From the NCBI GenBank assembly GCA_024349245.1, contig JALDNG010000020.1:3744001-3808000 (forward strand): a DNA stretch of 64,000 nucleotides, read 5' to 3'. Below, piece by piece: positions 36,082-48,100 of this stretch. The translations under genes were made by a program, and so were the position numbers. The first letter of the stretch is position 1, and each line of letters starts with the position of its first letter. This DNA comes from Neodontobutis hainanensis (Eukaryota; Chordata; Actinopteri; Gobiiformes; Odontobutidae). The notes below the pieces were generated by a model, which made no database searches, was not told the origin of the DNA, and worked only from the letters and a program-made list of their open reading frames with translations.

Positions 36082-39000
36082 ATGAATGCCCTGCGCGGGG
36101 CCACAGTCACCTGGAGGCCCCAGCCGTGGCAGGACGGAGACGGAGGAGGAGGAGAGCCACTCTCAGACAGCGACTCGGAGGAAGAGGACTTTCCTGACGA
36201 CAGCACTACGCCGTTAGGAGACTACATCACACACGGTACGACCCGGAGAGAAGCGTCTGACTCTAACTCTTACTGAGGCTTGTCTGGGTTTGTAATGCAG
36301 TTGTGACGTTCACAGCGAGCGCCGTGTGGAGTTATTTTACTGCAGTTATCAAATACACTGCCAGTTGTGATCTGTTTAAAAAAAGCCTACAGTTGTGCTC
36401 ATAAGTTTACAGACCATGGTAGAATTGTTATTTTTTGGCAATGTGAATGATAAAACAAAAATGTTTCTTTCACTCATAGTAGAGTAATTGTGTGAAGCCA
36501 TTAAATGTAAAATTAACTGTGTTTACTCTTTTTAAATCATGATGACAACAGAAACTACCCTGATCAAAAGTTCTTAATACAGTGTAGTGTCACTTTTAAC
36601 ATCAATGACAGCTTGAATTTTTCGTGGTAGTTGTGGATGAGGCTCTATATTTTCTCAGATGGTAAAGCTGCCTATTCTTTTTGGCAAAAAGCCTCCAGTT
36701 CCTGTAAATTCTTGCAGTGGCTCAGTGGTAGAGCGGTCGTCCTATTACCGGAAGGCTGGCGGTTCGAATCCCACTCTCCCCACAGTTCATATATTGTGGT
36801 TGTGTTCTTGGGCAAGACACTTAACTAGGTAGTTTCTGTTGTCATTACTCTTTAAAAAGAGTAAACACAGTTGTTTTATAATAAACAATTGTGTTTATTT
36901 TTCAACCAAACACTAACTACGAGTGAAAAGTTTTTGTGTTATCATATTCATATTCATATTCTCTGAAAAATAGACAGAAATTCACAAATTCTGCCCATGT
37001 ATGTAAACTTATGAGCACAACTATACATCATAACATGGTACATAATGTTTAATTTAATAAAAATGTTATTTGAGCCAAATAATCCAGTCTTTTGAACGGC
37101 TCTTTGAAAGGGACTGATCCACAAGATCTGGCTCTTTTTTTAAGGGTCTTAAGTGTTTGCTTTTGAACCAACCAAGCCCTCAGCTGGTTTATTAGTCCAC
37201 ATTCTTGTGAATGGGGAAACAAACTATAATTTCATTATTTCTTCTTTGAATAAGAAATACTGGTCTATCCCTTTAAACATCTCCTTGTGTTGTGTTAGGT
37301 TTAAAACAGCTCCTCGATGCTCAGCAGCTCTGCGACGTCACGTTACTCGTCGAGGGAAAGAAGTTCATGTGTCACAGGTATCAACATTATCCACACATCC
37401 TTTTTACACTTCAAATAAACCCTTTTTAAAGTCTCCACATTATCCTCTTGGCCTCAGAGTCTTGTTGGCCGCCGTGAGCCCGTACTTCAGGGCCATGTTC
37501 ACGAGTCCTCTGGTGGAGTCCCGGCTCACGGAGATCCGTCTGGAGGATGTGACCCCATCCGTGATGGAGACTGTCATACACTTTGTTTACACCGGGGAGG
37601 CAGGGCTCTCTCTGGACACTGCTGAAGATCTGTTTGTCGCTGCCAACCGCCTTCAGGTCATGCCCCTCCAGGACCTCTGCTCCAGGTAACACATGAATAT
37701 ACAGTAAAAATATTCATTAAAAAACTTCAGAATTTTTATTCTCTTTGTAGGGTTCACGTGGCAGAGTGGTTAGCACTCCTGCCTCACAGCAAGAAGGTCG
37801 TGAGTTCAAAACCCGGCCGACTCAAATATTCTCGGCCATCTCCGGTCTTTTTGTGAGGAGTCTGCATGTCCTCCACGTGTTACCGTGGGTTCTCTCCGGG
37901 TACTCCGACTCCTCCCACCGTCCAAAGACATGCATGTACAGGTTAATTGGCAACTCTAAAGTGTCCCTAGTGAATGAATGGTTGTCTGTCACTGTCTGTC
38001 TCTAAATGTCAGCCCTGCGACTGACTGGCCACTGTCCAGGGTGTACCCGCCTCAGTCCCAAAGCTGCTGGGATAGGCTTCAGTCACCTGCGACCCCTAAC
38101 GGGACAAAGCGGTAGAAAATTAATGCTGTTGTATGAACAGAACAGAAAGGCTGTGAGAGGAAAACTTAATACAGCTGTTACTATTCTGTTAATTTCTTTG
38201 TGCACCTCTCTTCAGGTTCCTCTTCGAACACCTCTCTGTTGACAACTGTCTGGGGATGTACTCTCTGGCCCGTTCTCATCACGATCAGCTGCTGCTGCGA
38301 GCCTCCCTGCGCCTCGTGGCCCAGCACTTCCCTCGCGTGGCCCGTCAGAAGGACTTCCTGCTGCTGGACCACGGCACCCTGGGCTCGCTGCTCAGCTCCG
38401 ACCGCCTCGGGGTCGACTCCGAGGCCGAGGTTTACGACGCGGCGCGACGCTGGGCCGAGCACCGACCGCTGGAGCGCTACATCCACATGCCGGCACTGCT
38501 TCACCATCTCCGACCGGGACTGCTGTCCCAAGAGGAGAGCCGGAGACTGAGCCAAGAACTGGGACCTGCCGCTGCTGGAGAGGGTCTCGGCGGACCTCTG
38601 AGACCAAGAGAGGGCATGTTCGAGAAGAAAATTGTCTGCGTGGATCTAACCCCGAGGGAAGATGACCATTTAAGAGAGTATACAGTGGACTGTTTCGATC
38701 CTAGGACGGGGAAATGGGAGAAACTAGCGCCTCTTGGGTTTTTAGTGAGTCCTGGATGCACCGCAATCGGAGACAGGCTGTTTGTTGCAGGTGGGATCCT
38801 TCGAACGGGCTCCGTGTCTGCCTCTGTTCATGAATACGACGCTGTCCTGGATAAATGGATCGAAAGGGCGCCAATGTTTCACCCCCGCACCATGTTGGGA
38901 CTCCTCGGCTGCGGGGAGTCCTTATACGCTTTAGGAGGAAGTAACCGCTCGGCTCTGTTGGACTGCAGTGAGGTCATGGACCTGTCGACTTCGCAGTGGA

Positions 39001-39692
39001 GTCCCGGGCCGAGGCTACCACTCCCTCTGAGGGCCTTCGCCTGTGCCTCTCTCAGAGGACGGCTCTATTTACTCGGCGGGACCACTTTGGAGCAAAATCG
39101 CTCTGTGGTGCATTCGGGCGTGCTGATTTATCACACGCTGACAGACTGCTGGACCAGAGTCACATTGGATTCGGGAGCTACGTGTCTCGCTGGAGGTGTA
39201 GCCGTAAGAGGTGGGGTTTGTGCTATTGGGGGGTACATGAGGGATACGACTAAATTCCTAGACGGGAATTATACAAATCTGGAGACTTTAGACGCGACGG
39301 GACGAGTGTTGTTCTTCAGAGAAGGCAGAGGGACAGGTTTAGAGCGAGAGGTGACGGTTACATCCGAGCAGCAACGAGGAGGAGGAGGGGGGAGTGACCG
39401 AGCCCCGAGTCCCGTGGTCTTCCCTGGTCTGCCCCGGAGGATCGCGGCAGGAGGCGTGGCCCGGTGGAAGAGGAGGATCTACGTGCTGGGAGGGGAGAAC
39501 GGCTCCAGGTTCTATGACAGTATCTACTGCTGGAAGCCCGGCTGGAGGAGCTGGGTCCAGAGACGAGAGAAGCTGCCCGGAGAGACGGGAGGGGTCAGTC
39601 AGTTCGGCTGCACCACCCTCAAATTCCCCAAAAAACACATCCTGAGTCGACTGAGAGTAGCCAAAGAAAACCACAAAAAGACCACCGCTTAG
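36082..39692 (+). CDS. BTB-BACK-kelch protein (KLHL/KBTBD family, member not identified)
   Basis: Proteins of this plan usually act as substrate adaptors of CUL3 ubiquitin ligases. Exons are 36082-36235, 37299-37377, 37458-37685 and 38216-39692; phases join to 645 aa. The N-terminal 52 residues are acidic (PLSDSDSEEEDFPDD). The BTB domain (about 55-155) includes LCDVTLLVEGKKFMCHRVLL and SPYFRAMF. The BACK domain (about 160-265) includes VDNCLGMYSLA and EAEVYDAARRWAEHRP. Kelch motifs follow, with LFVAGG, LYALGGS, LYLLGGT, VCAIGGY and IYVLGGEN. A Gly-rich spacer separates the last two. The C-terminus is HILSRLRVAKENHKKTTA. The start ATG is the first codon after a splice acceptor, so an upstream non-coding exon is implied. 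I cannot assign a KLHL number. Confidence 0.9.
36388..37025. mobile_element. TIR-bearing DNA transposon remnant (Tc1/mariner-like, non-autonomous)
   Basis: It begins TACAGTTGTGCTCATAAG and ends CTTATGAGCACAACTATA, so the ends are inverted and both are bordered by TA, the Tc1/mariner target. The inner arms are also related to each other, including the GTAAACACAG-type block in opposite orientations. No transposase is encoded. It lies in intron 1 of the kelch gene and is itself split by a SINE (36716-36835). A half copy is at 48357-48535. Confidence 0.8.
36716..36835 (+). mobile_element. tRNA-derived SINE nested in the TIR element
   Basis: It has a box A-like TGGCTCAGTGGTAGAG and a box B GGTTCGAATCCC, followed by CTTGGGCAAGACACTTAACT, a typical SINE body. 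It lacks a fold-consistent acceptor stem, so it is not a tRNA gene. It interrupts the transposon arms, so it inserted later. Confidence 0.8.
37751..38128 (+). mobile_element. tRNA-headed interspersed repeat (SINE-like), near full length
   Basis: The head is TGGCAGAGTGGTTAGCACTC through GTGAGTTCAAAACCC, a box A/box B arrangement. The body reads CATGTCCTCCACGTG, GGTTCTCTCCGGGTACTCC, CCACCGTCCAAAGACATGCA and GGTTAATTGGCAACTCTAAA. The tail is CTGCGACCCCTAACGGGACA. It lies in the last intron of the kelch gene, and its end is about 88 bp from the exon 4 acceptor. Confidence 0.85.
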
Positions 39693-41268
39693 AGACGGAC
39701 TGGGTTTATCCTAAATCTGCCTTTGAGCTTTTAATTTGAAAAGTCTGTATCCAAAACCACTCTCTTTGGTGTTTAATTTTAGTTTCATGTTTAAAAAGGC
39801 TTAGATTTAAACTTAACAAAAACCATATGTTCTATTTTTTTTTTTATTAGTTTGTGTTTAAAAATGTGGTTGTGGCCATAACCTTTTAACTTTTTGAGTC
39901 CAATTCATGACCTACACTATCGTCAAGTCCTTAAGCTGTAAATCATGATTTCTGAGCCAAAGCAAAGGACACAAACTGTAATGAATGGAAATATTCAGCT
40001 CCTCAAATGTTTTTGTCTTTATTTGACGAGCCGTGGATCAATATCAGACAATGTCATTATAAACATAAAAGTACTTCATTTACACGCAACTTTCCACTAT
40101 AGATCATAGTGTAATGTAACTTATAATATAATGTAAAAAAGTCTTTTTATCAAAAGTGCAAAAAAAAAGTGTCATAACTGTGAAAGGGCTTTTGATGAAG
40201 CAGCTCGGGTAGATCCTTCGAGCCTGTACAAAGACTTCCACTTTTTCTACTCAAGGAATTATTGACGTAGGACTCTAAACTGGCTAAAACCATTTTTTTA
40301 AAGGTGTCTCTAATGGCACGTTTGTCTGTTGTTGAGCCCGTAAGTCTGGACTTGATCTACGGCGTTCACACTTGCCGTGTTTAGTCTGGTGCAGTTGCTC
40401 TATTAGCGCGGTTCACTTTGATTAATGTGAACGCTCCAGATAAATCTCAGAGCCACCAAAGAGCCACCAAACATGAGACCCTTTCAGAACAAAGGTCTCA
40501 GATCCCCTGGTCTCGGACAACAGCACCACTGCCCAGCTCTGTTTTTAATTCAGACATTTTTAGTGAAAGATAAAAGTGAGTGGTTTTGGACACAGCTGAG
40601 GAAAGGAGACTCTGTTTAATACTTGACTGAAGCACATTGAGCCAAAAGAAGTGTTTAAAATCAGGCGAGCCGTTCCTGAATGTAACAGACTTTTAGTTCC
40701 TTCTTTTGTTTCTGGCTCTGGGTAAATGCTGTGAACCTGACTCTGCAGCTTCTGAATGTACTCACTTCTGTCACATCAGCACTGCGCCTTATTTAATTTA
40801 TTCAGATGCATTTTTGTTTGTTATTTTAATTTGTTTGCAGTGAGAGATAATTTTAAGATGTATCCGAGTGAGTTTCTATTCAGTGTTTCTCCCAAGACTT
40901 GAAAGCACATAATTTATTCTTTTGTCTTTGCTCTGTCTCAGGTTTAAAGCAGAAAAAAGTGAACAAACAGAAATGGGAATTTATCACAAAAATTATACTT
41001 GGATCTGGAAGCACCAACAGGTTTAAATCAAACATGTTTAAAAAGGCAGTAGACAAAAAGGACTTACGTTTTTATTGCAATAGTATTTTTAGGGGCTTGT
41101 TTTTTTTAACCCATCAGTGAATTTCTGTTATTTGTTTTGAGTTGTGTGCTTTAAAGCTCCAGCCTGAACCGTGGAAAAGTGGTCAAGTTGTGCACATTCA
41201 TTCCTCTTGTTCATGTTCTGTTTCGACAGTTTAATGGGAACCAGTGAAAAGAGCAGTGCGAGCAAATG

Positions 41269-41274
41269 AATAAA
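41269..41274 (+). terminator. Poly(A) signal AATAAA, probably of the kelch gene
   Basis: The hexamer sits in GCAAATGAATAAAGGACTG, 1.58 kb after the stop codon. Nearer to the stop I see only variants. Confidence 0.45.
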
Positions 41275-41583
41275 GGACTGTTTGCTAAGTTTTGTAACTT
41301 GTGATTATTTTTTTCATTCTTAGTTCATACAACAAACTTATCTTTTATAGCAACACTGGCCTTTCTCAGGAAGCAGACAATATTTTCATGGAAACAGTAA
41401 AGAGTAATAGATTTTTTTGTGGATTAATTACATTACATTCAATTTTAAATGTATAAAGTAATGCAATGAGTTATAAACATCTTGGCAAATCTTTTTTTTT
41501 TTTTTTTGACAAAATAAAACAAGTAAATGGCAAGTGGCTTTTTTGATGACCCAAGAGGGAATCCAACCCAGGTCTCCCAAGTA

Positions 41584-41790
41584 CAGTGCATCAAGGAAAA
41601 GTATTCACAGCATTTTTTTCTTCATGTTATGTTACAGCCTTTCTCCAAAATAGATTAAACTCATTTTTTATATAAAATTTTACAAACAATTCTCCATAAT
41701 GACAACATGAAAGAAGTTTGAAATCTTTGCAAATTTATTAAAACCAAAAAATTTAATTAAAGCACATAAATATTCACAAATGTCAAATCC
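41584..41790. mobile_element. DNA-transposon end fragment (Tc1-like)
   Basis: AGTATTCACAGCATTTTTTT, ATGTTACAGCCTTTCTCCAA and CATAATGACAACATGAAA match, from memory, the end region of a Tc1/mariner-type element common in fish genomes. No coding part is present. Confidence 0.6.
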
Positions 41791-42067
41791 AGGTTCACTC
41801 TGGCCTTTGAATGAACTCTTGCCTTTTGAATAGTTTAACTGTATTTTTCCTTTCTTTCTTCTACACAATGAAAACGTCCCTCCTGTGTAAAGAAAGAAGG
41901 AAGATGATAAAATACAGAGAACCATGTTTTACAGATAAATTTACCTCCACGTGTAGAATTTCCATAAAAGTCCTACTTATTATCCCCTTAACTTTATAGT
42001 TTGTCAAAGTAAAAATGTCCGAGTGGTTCTTTTTGAGAGAGACCTGTTAATGGTGAAAAGAGCTGCT

Positions 42068-42120
42068 GTTAATAATTATTGCAGCTAATGAATCCGATCA
42101 GCTGCAGTGGACAAAGTCTG
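42068..42120 (+). promoter_or_regulatory. HNF1-like and HNF4-like sites upstream of slc5a2
   Basis: GTTAATAATTATT at 42068-42080 matches 11 of 13 positions of the HNF1 consensus GTTAATNATTAAC. TGGACAAAGTCTG at 42108-42120 contains the HNF4-type core CAAAGTC. They end 111 and 71 bp before the start codon. HNF1A is a known regulator of mammalian SLC5A2 in kidney proximal tubule. Function here is inferred from motif and position only. Confidence 0.5.
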
Positions 42121-42191
42121 ACCACAGCATCCCTTCAGCGGTCTCATACTCGGGTCTGAGTTCATCTGGACCACAGCAGGGCTTAGGAAAC

Positions 42192-45100
42192 ATGGAGACA
42201 GCGGCCGTCAACAACGTGGCCGACATCAGCGTCATCCTGGGGTATTTTCTAACGGTCATCGGTGTCGGTATCTGGGTGAGTACAGAGTAAAATGGATTTG
42301 TGTGGTAACAAGTTGAAATGTTAAACTGTCTGTGTTTTTTTTTTTTTTTTTACTCTTTAGTCGATGTTTCGGACGAACCGAGGCACAGTCGGGGGGTATT
42401 TTCTCGCAGGACGGACCATGACCTGGTGGCCTGTGAGTAAAGACAAGTTTCTATTGAATGTTGGTTATTTCTGAGCAGGTTTAATAAAGCTGGATGTGTT
42501 GGCAGTTCATCAAAGTGATCAGTCTTGATAAAGAGAAGAAGAAGGACGAGTGGATGGAGCTTCAAAGTAGTAGTAAGACTCAGATCAGGGAGAAGTGTAG
42601 AGACAGCGCTTCTAAAAAGGGCCACAAACAGAAGTGCAGTGCCATTTGACATGCCTGACGTAGACGCACACTGGCATTGTCTTTTAAGAAAAACGTGTTT
42701 GTGATTGATCCAGGTGGGTGCGTCTCTTTTCGCCAGTAACATCGGCAGTGGTCATTTTGTGGGTTTAGCAGGAACAGGAGCGGCCAGTGGCATCGCCGTG
42801 GGAAGCTTCGAGTGGAACGTAAGTCATCACACGGTAAAAGAACAAATACACAACCTTCTTTTCTTTTTGGAGAGCTGTTAAAGTCTGTTTCTCTGATGTT
42901 CCAGGCTCTGTTCATCGTGCTGCTGCTCGGCTGGGTGTTTGTCCCGGTCTACCTCACTGCAGGGGTGAAAGAACAAGCCTGCATTATAGTTTTATATCTT
43001 CTGTCAGCGTCTCATGACTGTCATCTGTTCCCTGTCCTTGTTCCAGGTGATTACAATGCCTGAGTATCTGAAGAAGAGGTTTGGAGGCAACAGGATCAGT
43101 CTTTATCTCTCTGTTATCTCCCTGTTTCTTTACATTTTCACCAAGATCTCAGTGAGTCCTGTCCCAGAATCATCTCTGTCTTGTTTGGTTGTGCCTCCTG
43201 AACTCTGTGTCTCTGCAGGTGGACATGTTTTCCGGAGCTGTGTTCATCCAACAGGCTTTAGGCTGGAACATCTACATCTCTGTCATCGCCTTGTTGTTGA
43301 TCACTGCCTTGTACACCGTCACAGGTACGTGTTGAAACTATTTAATCATCTAAGGTCAGGTCTACAGGTCAGGTTCCACTGTCGTTTTAGATCACTGTGG
43401 TCTCACCTCGGCTGGTTTTTGGTACAGAAGGAGCCGAGTCTTAAGCTTGGAACGTACATACTCCACAAGAACAGAGGTTTTGTTCCTTTTCTCACCATGG
43501 CAAGAACAAGAACAAAGTTAGTTCTGGCCAGGACATTTTATTCTTCACGAGAAATTAACCCCTCCCACTTTCAATTTCTGACCAATTACATGATAGTTGT
43601 CAAACACCACGCCCAAAACTTTTTTTATGATCAGATGAGAACAAGCTGCGAGAAGCACTGAGAGAAAAGAGAAAATGAGCTGTGGGTAAAGGTCCCGGAT
43701 ACAGGCGGCTTAAACGAGTTTTCTCCTCCGCATCGTGAAGACCGGCTCTGTTCCAGATGTCTCCTGTACGCCTTACAGGGGAGGCGTTTGTGTCTCTCAG
43801 CTGGCGCCCGGAGGAGCCTGAGGAAGTGTCTGGGGAGGGGGAAGTCTTGGCTTCTCTGTTTAAACAGCTGTCCTCGCGACCCGACCCTGGATCAGAGCAA
43901 GAAGACGGATAAAGAGCCGCATTCCTGTTTATCTTAGGAAAAGTGTGGACTTGTTTGATTTTGCAACTGGCTTCATTGTTGATGCGTCAGGTTTTCTTTG
44001 TGACCTCAAAAACCAGGGCAGCAATTTAAGTTTTTTTACTTCCAGAATGGACAAAGCACCAAACCTCTGTGTGTATATCTGCAGGAGGCCTGGCCGCTCT
44101 GATGTACACCGACACTGTTCAGACGTTTGTCATCGCCGGAGCCTGTGTGCTCACTGCGTATTGTGAGTATATTATTTGTGTCTTTATCTGTTCAAAACAC
44201 CTGCTTTATCAAAGAAGTCCCTCCACAACAGGTCGGATCATTAACCAGAGTCAGTCACTGTTAGTAATTATTAATTTAACTGTGGAATTTTGCTGACAGG
44301 GCCAGGACTCTGGAACATTCACAACAGCTGCTAAATAAACCACTCATTACCATTTACTTACAAATGAGCATTTTTAACCCTAAAACTCTTGAAATAACAC
44401 TTTTTTAGCTAAAGGAGATCCTCACCCTCTCTTTCTGCTCCAGCCTTTTTTGCAGTGGGAGGCTACAGCGTGTTGTTGGAAAGATACCACTCCGCTTTAC
44501 CTCGCAACGTCTCGTCTCTGGAGCCGCAGCGATACAACATCTCAGCTCAGTGCTACACGCCTCGACAGGACGCCTTCAGCCTCCTGCGGGACCCCAGCTC
44601 CGGGGACCTGCCCTGGCCCGGGGTGTTGTTTGGGATCGCCATCGTGGGAGGCTGGTACTGGTGCACCGACCAGGTAACGGCACAGAGTGGGACATAACCT
44701 GGGTCAGGGGCCCCACAAAATGGACTCCAGACAAAAGAATAAACCAAAAAGTGGTGTTTGTAGTAAAAATCTGGAATAGGTCAAATTAGAACATTTAAAT
44801 AAATAAGCCACAAGTCTGACCCGAAAACAACATAAAAACTAAAGCCAGCTGTATAAAGACAAGGCCAAGGTTTAGCAGTTCATTTGAGACTAAGACATGA
44901 GTGTGTTTACACTGCAGACACAATAATAGGACAAACCAGTGTTTCCGTTGAGTCGCCAGTTTTCGAGTCCACAGTCCTCAAGTCCAGGTTTAGTCACGAG
45001 TCCAAGTCTGAGTCTGAGCCATAAAAAAGCAGATCCATGTAAACCCATGCCACATGCACAACCTGAGCTTAAGAACCAAAACAAACATTAGTTCCCGAGG

Positions 45101-48100
45101 CAGCAGTGAAGTGTTTGTGTTTGGTTCAGTAAAAGTTGTGAGACACAGAGGTCTGGGTCCGAGTCTGTGGGATGTTGTTGACACTAAAGAGGTGTCGGGG
45201 GTTGAAAATGTCCATTCATAGCGGCCAGTGGAAGTCTAATAATTTGCTGGTGTTGATGACCCTGAACTTCTGACACTAAACAGTCCAGTCATTGAGTCCA
45301 TTTAAGGGTAGAGTCCATATTTAATACAGCAAATAAACAGACATGAAACACTGAAAATACAACACATTACCTACTCGATAGAAAAATAGATGCTATAACC
45401 TGTATAAACATGAAGATATACTAAGGAAATGAGAGAAAAGTGGGAACCTTGCTCTTCTTAATCCAGTTAGATCCTAAAGTGTCACATTCGTGCAGCTCTC
45501 TCCAGCTCAGACGTGAACGCTGTGTTGCAGGTGATCGTGCAGAGGTGTCTGGCGGCCCGCAGCCTGACTCACGTTAAAGCCGGCTGCATCATGTGTGGAT
45601 ATCTGAAAGTGCTGCCCATGTTCCTCATGGTTTTCCCTGGAATGATCAGCCGAGTGCTCTATCCAGGTTCACTTTTACACACTTCACACTTCACACAGGT
45701 CAGGGAATCCACAGTGCTATACTTAGCTTCTAAGTCTTTTTAGTCTACTTTTTTTTACCCTTTTGGGATCATTTTGTGTTTTTTTAGGTGTTTTAGTCTT
45801 TCATAGACAGAACTGGAAAATACTGTTGTAGTCAAGACCACACTGAGACGAAAAGTCTGTAAAAGATACAAGGGAAAAATAAAAAAATCTAACAGTCCAA
45901 GTCCAGTCTTAGACCAGATCTAGACTCATGGAGGTCAGCGTTATCAGAGGCCATGACTTCTTCACTAGTGGGAAGTAACTAGTTGCATTTATTGTGATGT
46001 AACGTCATCTTAGATCAGTTTTATAATCAAACCGGATCTAGAAAAAATATCATGTTTAAAAAAGGTTAAAACAAAGGCATCTTGACGCTTTGTCTCTAAA
46101 TCCAAAAGACTTTGTCAATTCTGAGATCAACTGGTAAGAGAGCTGAGCTTTATCTAATGGTTTTATAAAAATCCGCCAACCTTTCCATAATTGATTAAAC
46201 ATTTCAGTTTCTATTTGACAAATGTAAGTCAGTTTTTCCATTGTTTATACTCGATATCATCAACCCAGTTTAACTTTAACATGATCCTAAGCATTTTAAT
46301 GTCAACACTGTTAAACAGGCAAAATAATAAATCTGTACACTTTGTAAGCTCCAGATAATAATGCTTTAACAGCCCCAAAAAATAAAAAATGGTTGGCTGT
46401 TTCTCCACACTTTCGCCAACAGCTCAAATATCTGATCCTGTTTTTTCACTGATTGTTGCTTGTGGTTCTTCCTGATTTCTACTTCTTTCTCCCATTTCTT
46501 TTTTATATATATTGTATTATCTCTTTTTAAGTTTCCTAACTCTGTATAGATTTTTGAAATTAGTTTTCCGTCCATCTGTGATTGATCAGCAGATTAGCAT
46601 TTGTGACTCAGTTACAAAAGCTTTCTTTTTATTCAATGTTCGTAGAAATGCCTCTCCTGCAGGAATCTATAAAAGTCCTGGTTTGTTAAATTGAATTGAG
46701 TTTTTATTCCTTGATAGATTTTACAATTGTTTTCTTTTAAATGTTCCCAGAACATATGGGGCCTTGTTCCCAGTTTCTAAATCGTTTGTCTGTTTCATTG
46801 GGAGTAAACTCAGTGTCGTTATATTTAATTCTACATATTAATGGGTCATCATTTGCTGATTTGACCCATGTCCTGTCAGTATGTCCAGATATTTTATTAA
46901 TTTTGTTGTTAATTCAGTTAATTGAATGTCAGGACTTGTGTTTTCTCTACATTTCTTTTGTATCCTGATAGTTGTCTATATTCTTAAACTCTGACATGAT
47001 TAATGGGAAGGATGTTGGCCTATATGAATAAACCAGAACATTATCTGGAAATAATGCTAGCTTCTCTAAATGATTTATACCCCTCTCAGGTGCATCAGTG
47101 ACCGGGGACGTGGCTTTAAGTTTTGAAATTGGTATTTCTCTTCTGTGCTGTCGTTTCTGAAATCAGATAATGTTCTGTTCTTCTATTCCTCTGGGAAGAT
47201 TTTAGGCTTGTTATTAACAGTAGGTTGGGAATTTCATTTTGTGTAATATGAATGTCTTCTGTTTTGTATTTTACTTTGTCTACATCTGTGTTGATCGTAG
47301 ATGAGGTTGGCTGTGTGGTCCCTGAGATCTGTAAAGAGGTGTGTGGGACAGAAGTGGGCTGCTCCAACATTGCGTACCCCAAACTGGTGATGACCGTCAT
47401 GCCCGACGGTAAGACTTGTGTTACTGGAGACTTGTCAGACCTGAAACCCCAGTCTGACCTATCCACCGTTGGTTCAGGTTTACGAGGGCTGATGCTGGCG
47501 GTGATGCTGGCCGCTCTGATGTCGTCTCTGGCCTCCATCTTCAACAGCAGCAGCACTTTGTTCACGATGGATATTTGGACTCGGCTCAGACCCAGAGCCA
47601 CAGAGAGAGAGCTGATCATCGTCGGGAGGTAGGTTCTTAGCTTTTATATATATATTTATATATATATAAGACAAACTATTGCAAACAAACTAAAAAATAT
47701 GAAAGTTAAAAATACTGGTCTATAAGGTTGTAATATATTTCCTTCTTATAATTTTTTGAGGCTTTTTGACAGTCAGTGTAGACAGACAGGAAACTGGGTG
47801 CTGAGAGGAAAGAGGATAATATTGGGCCTCACAAGTATGTGTTAATCGTAATAAGTTTGACATTCTTATAACAAAAGGAAGGGTTATATTGTTTATTTAT
47901 TCAAAACACAATTCATAAAGATTATTCAACCCAGTGACACTCACTAAGTTGACACCAATGTAACTGTCCTGTTGTGTCCAGGGTCACTGTCCCATCACTG
48001 CCTGAAAATACTGTAAAAATCCTTCTGCTGTGTCCCTTGGCTGATCGCAATTTAGTATTTTATAATAGTCTCAGTCTTCTTATTAAATACTCAAAAACCT

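Larger units (their letters stand above)
39693..42191. other. Kelch-gene 3' UTR and intergenic stretch before slc5a2
   Basis: No coding exon is seen. The first convincing AATAAA in transcript direction is at 41269-41274, which would give a 1.6-kb 3' UTR. A DNA-transposon-like fragment starts near 41584 (CAGTGCATCAAGGAAAAGTA then TTCACAGC). The final 130 bp before 42192 is the likely slc5a2 proximal promoter and 5' UTR. Confidence 0.6.

Noticed and set aside
36719..36780. A functional tRNA gene
   Set aside because: Box A and box B are present but the acceptor stem does not pair, and the sequence continues into a SINE body ending in GGGCAAGACACTTAAC.
40899..41120. Lys-rich 73-aa plus-strand open frame downstream of the kelch gene
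   Set aside because: It lies in the presumed 3' UTR, is AT-rich, has no family similarity that I recognise and no splice context.
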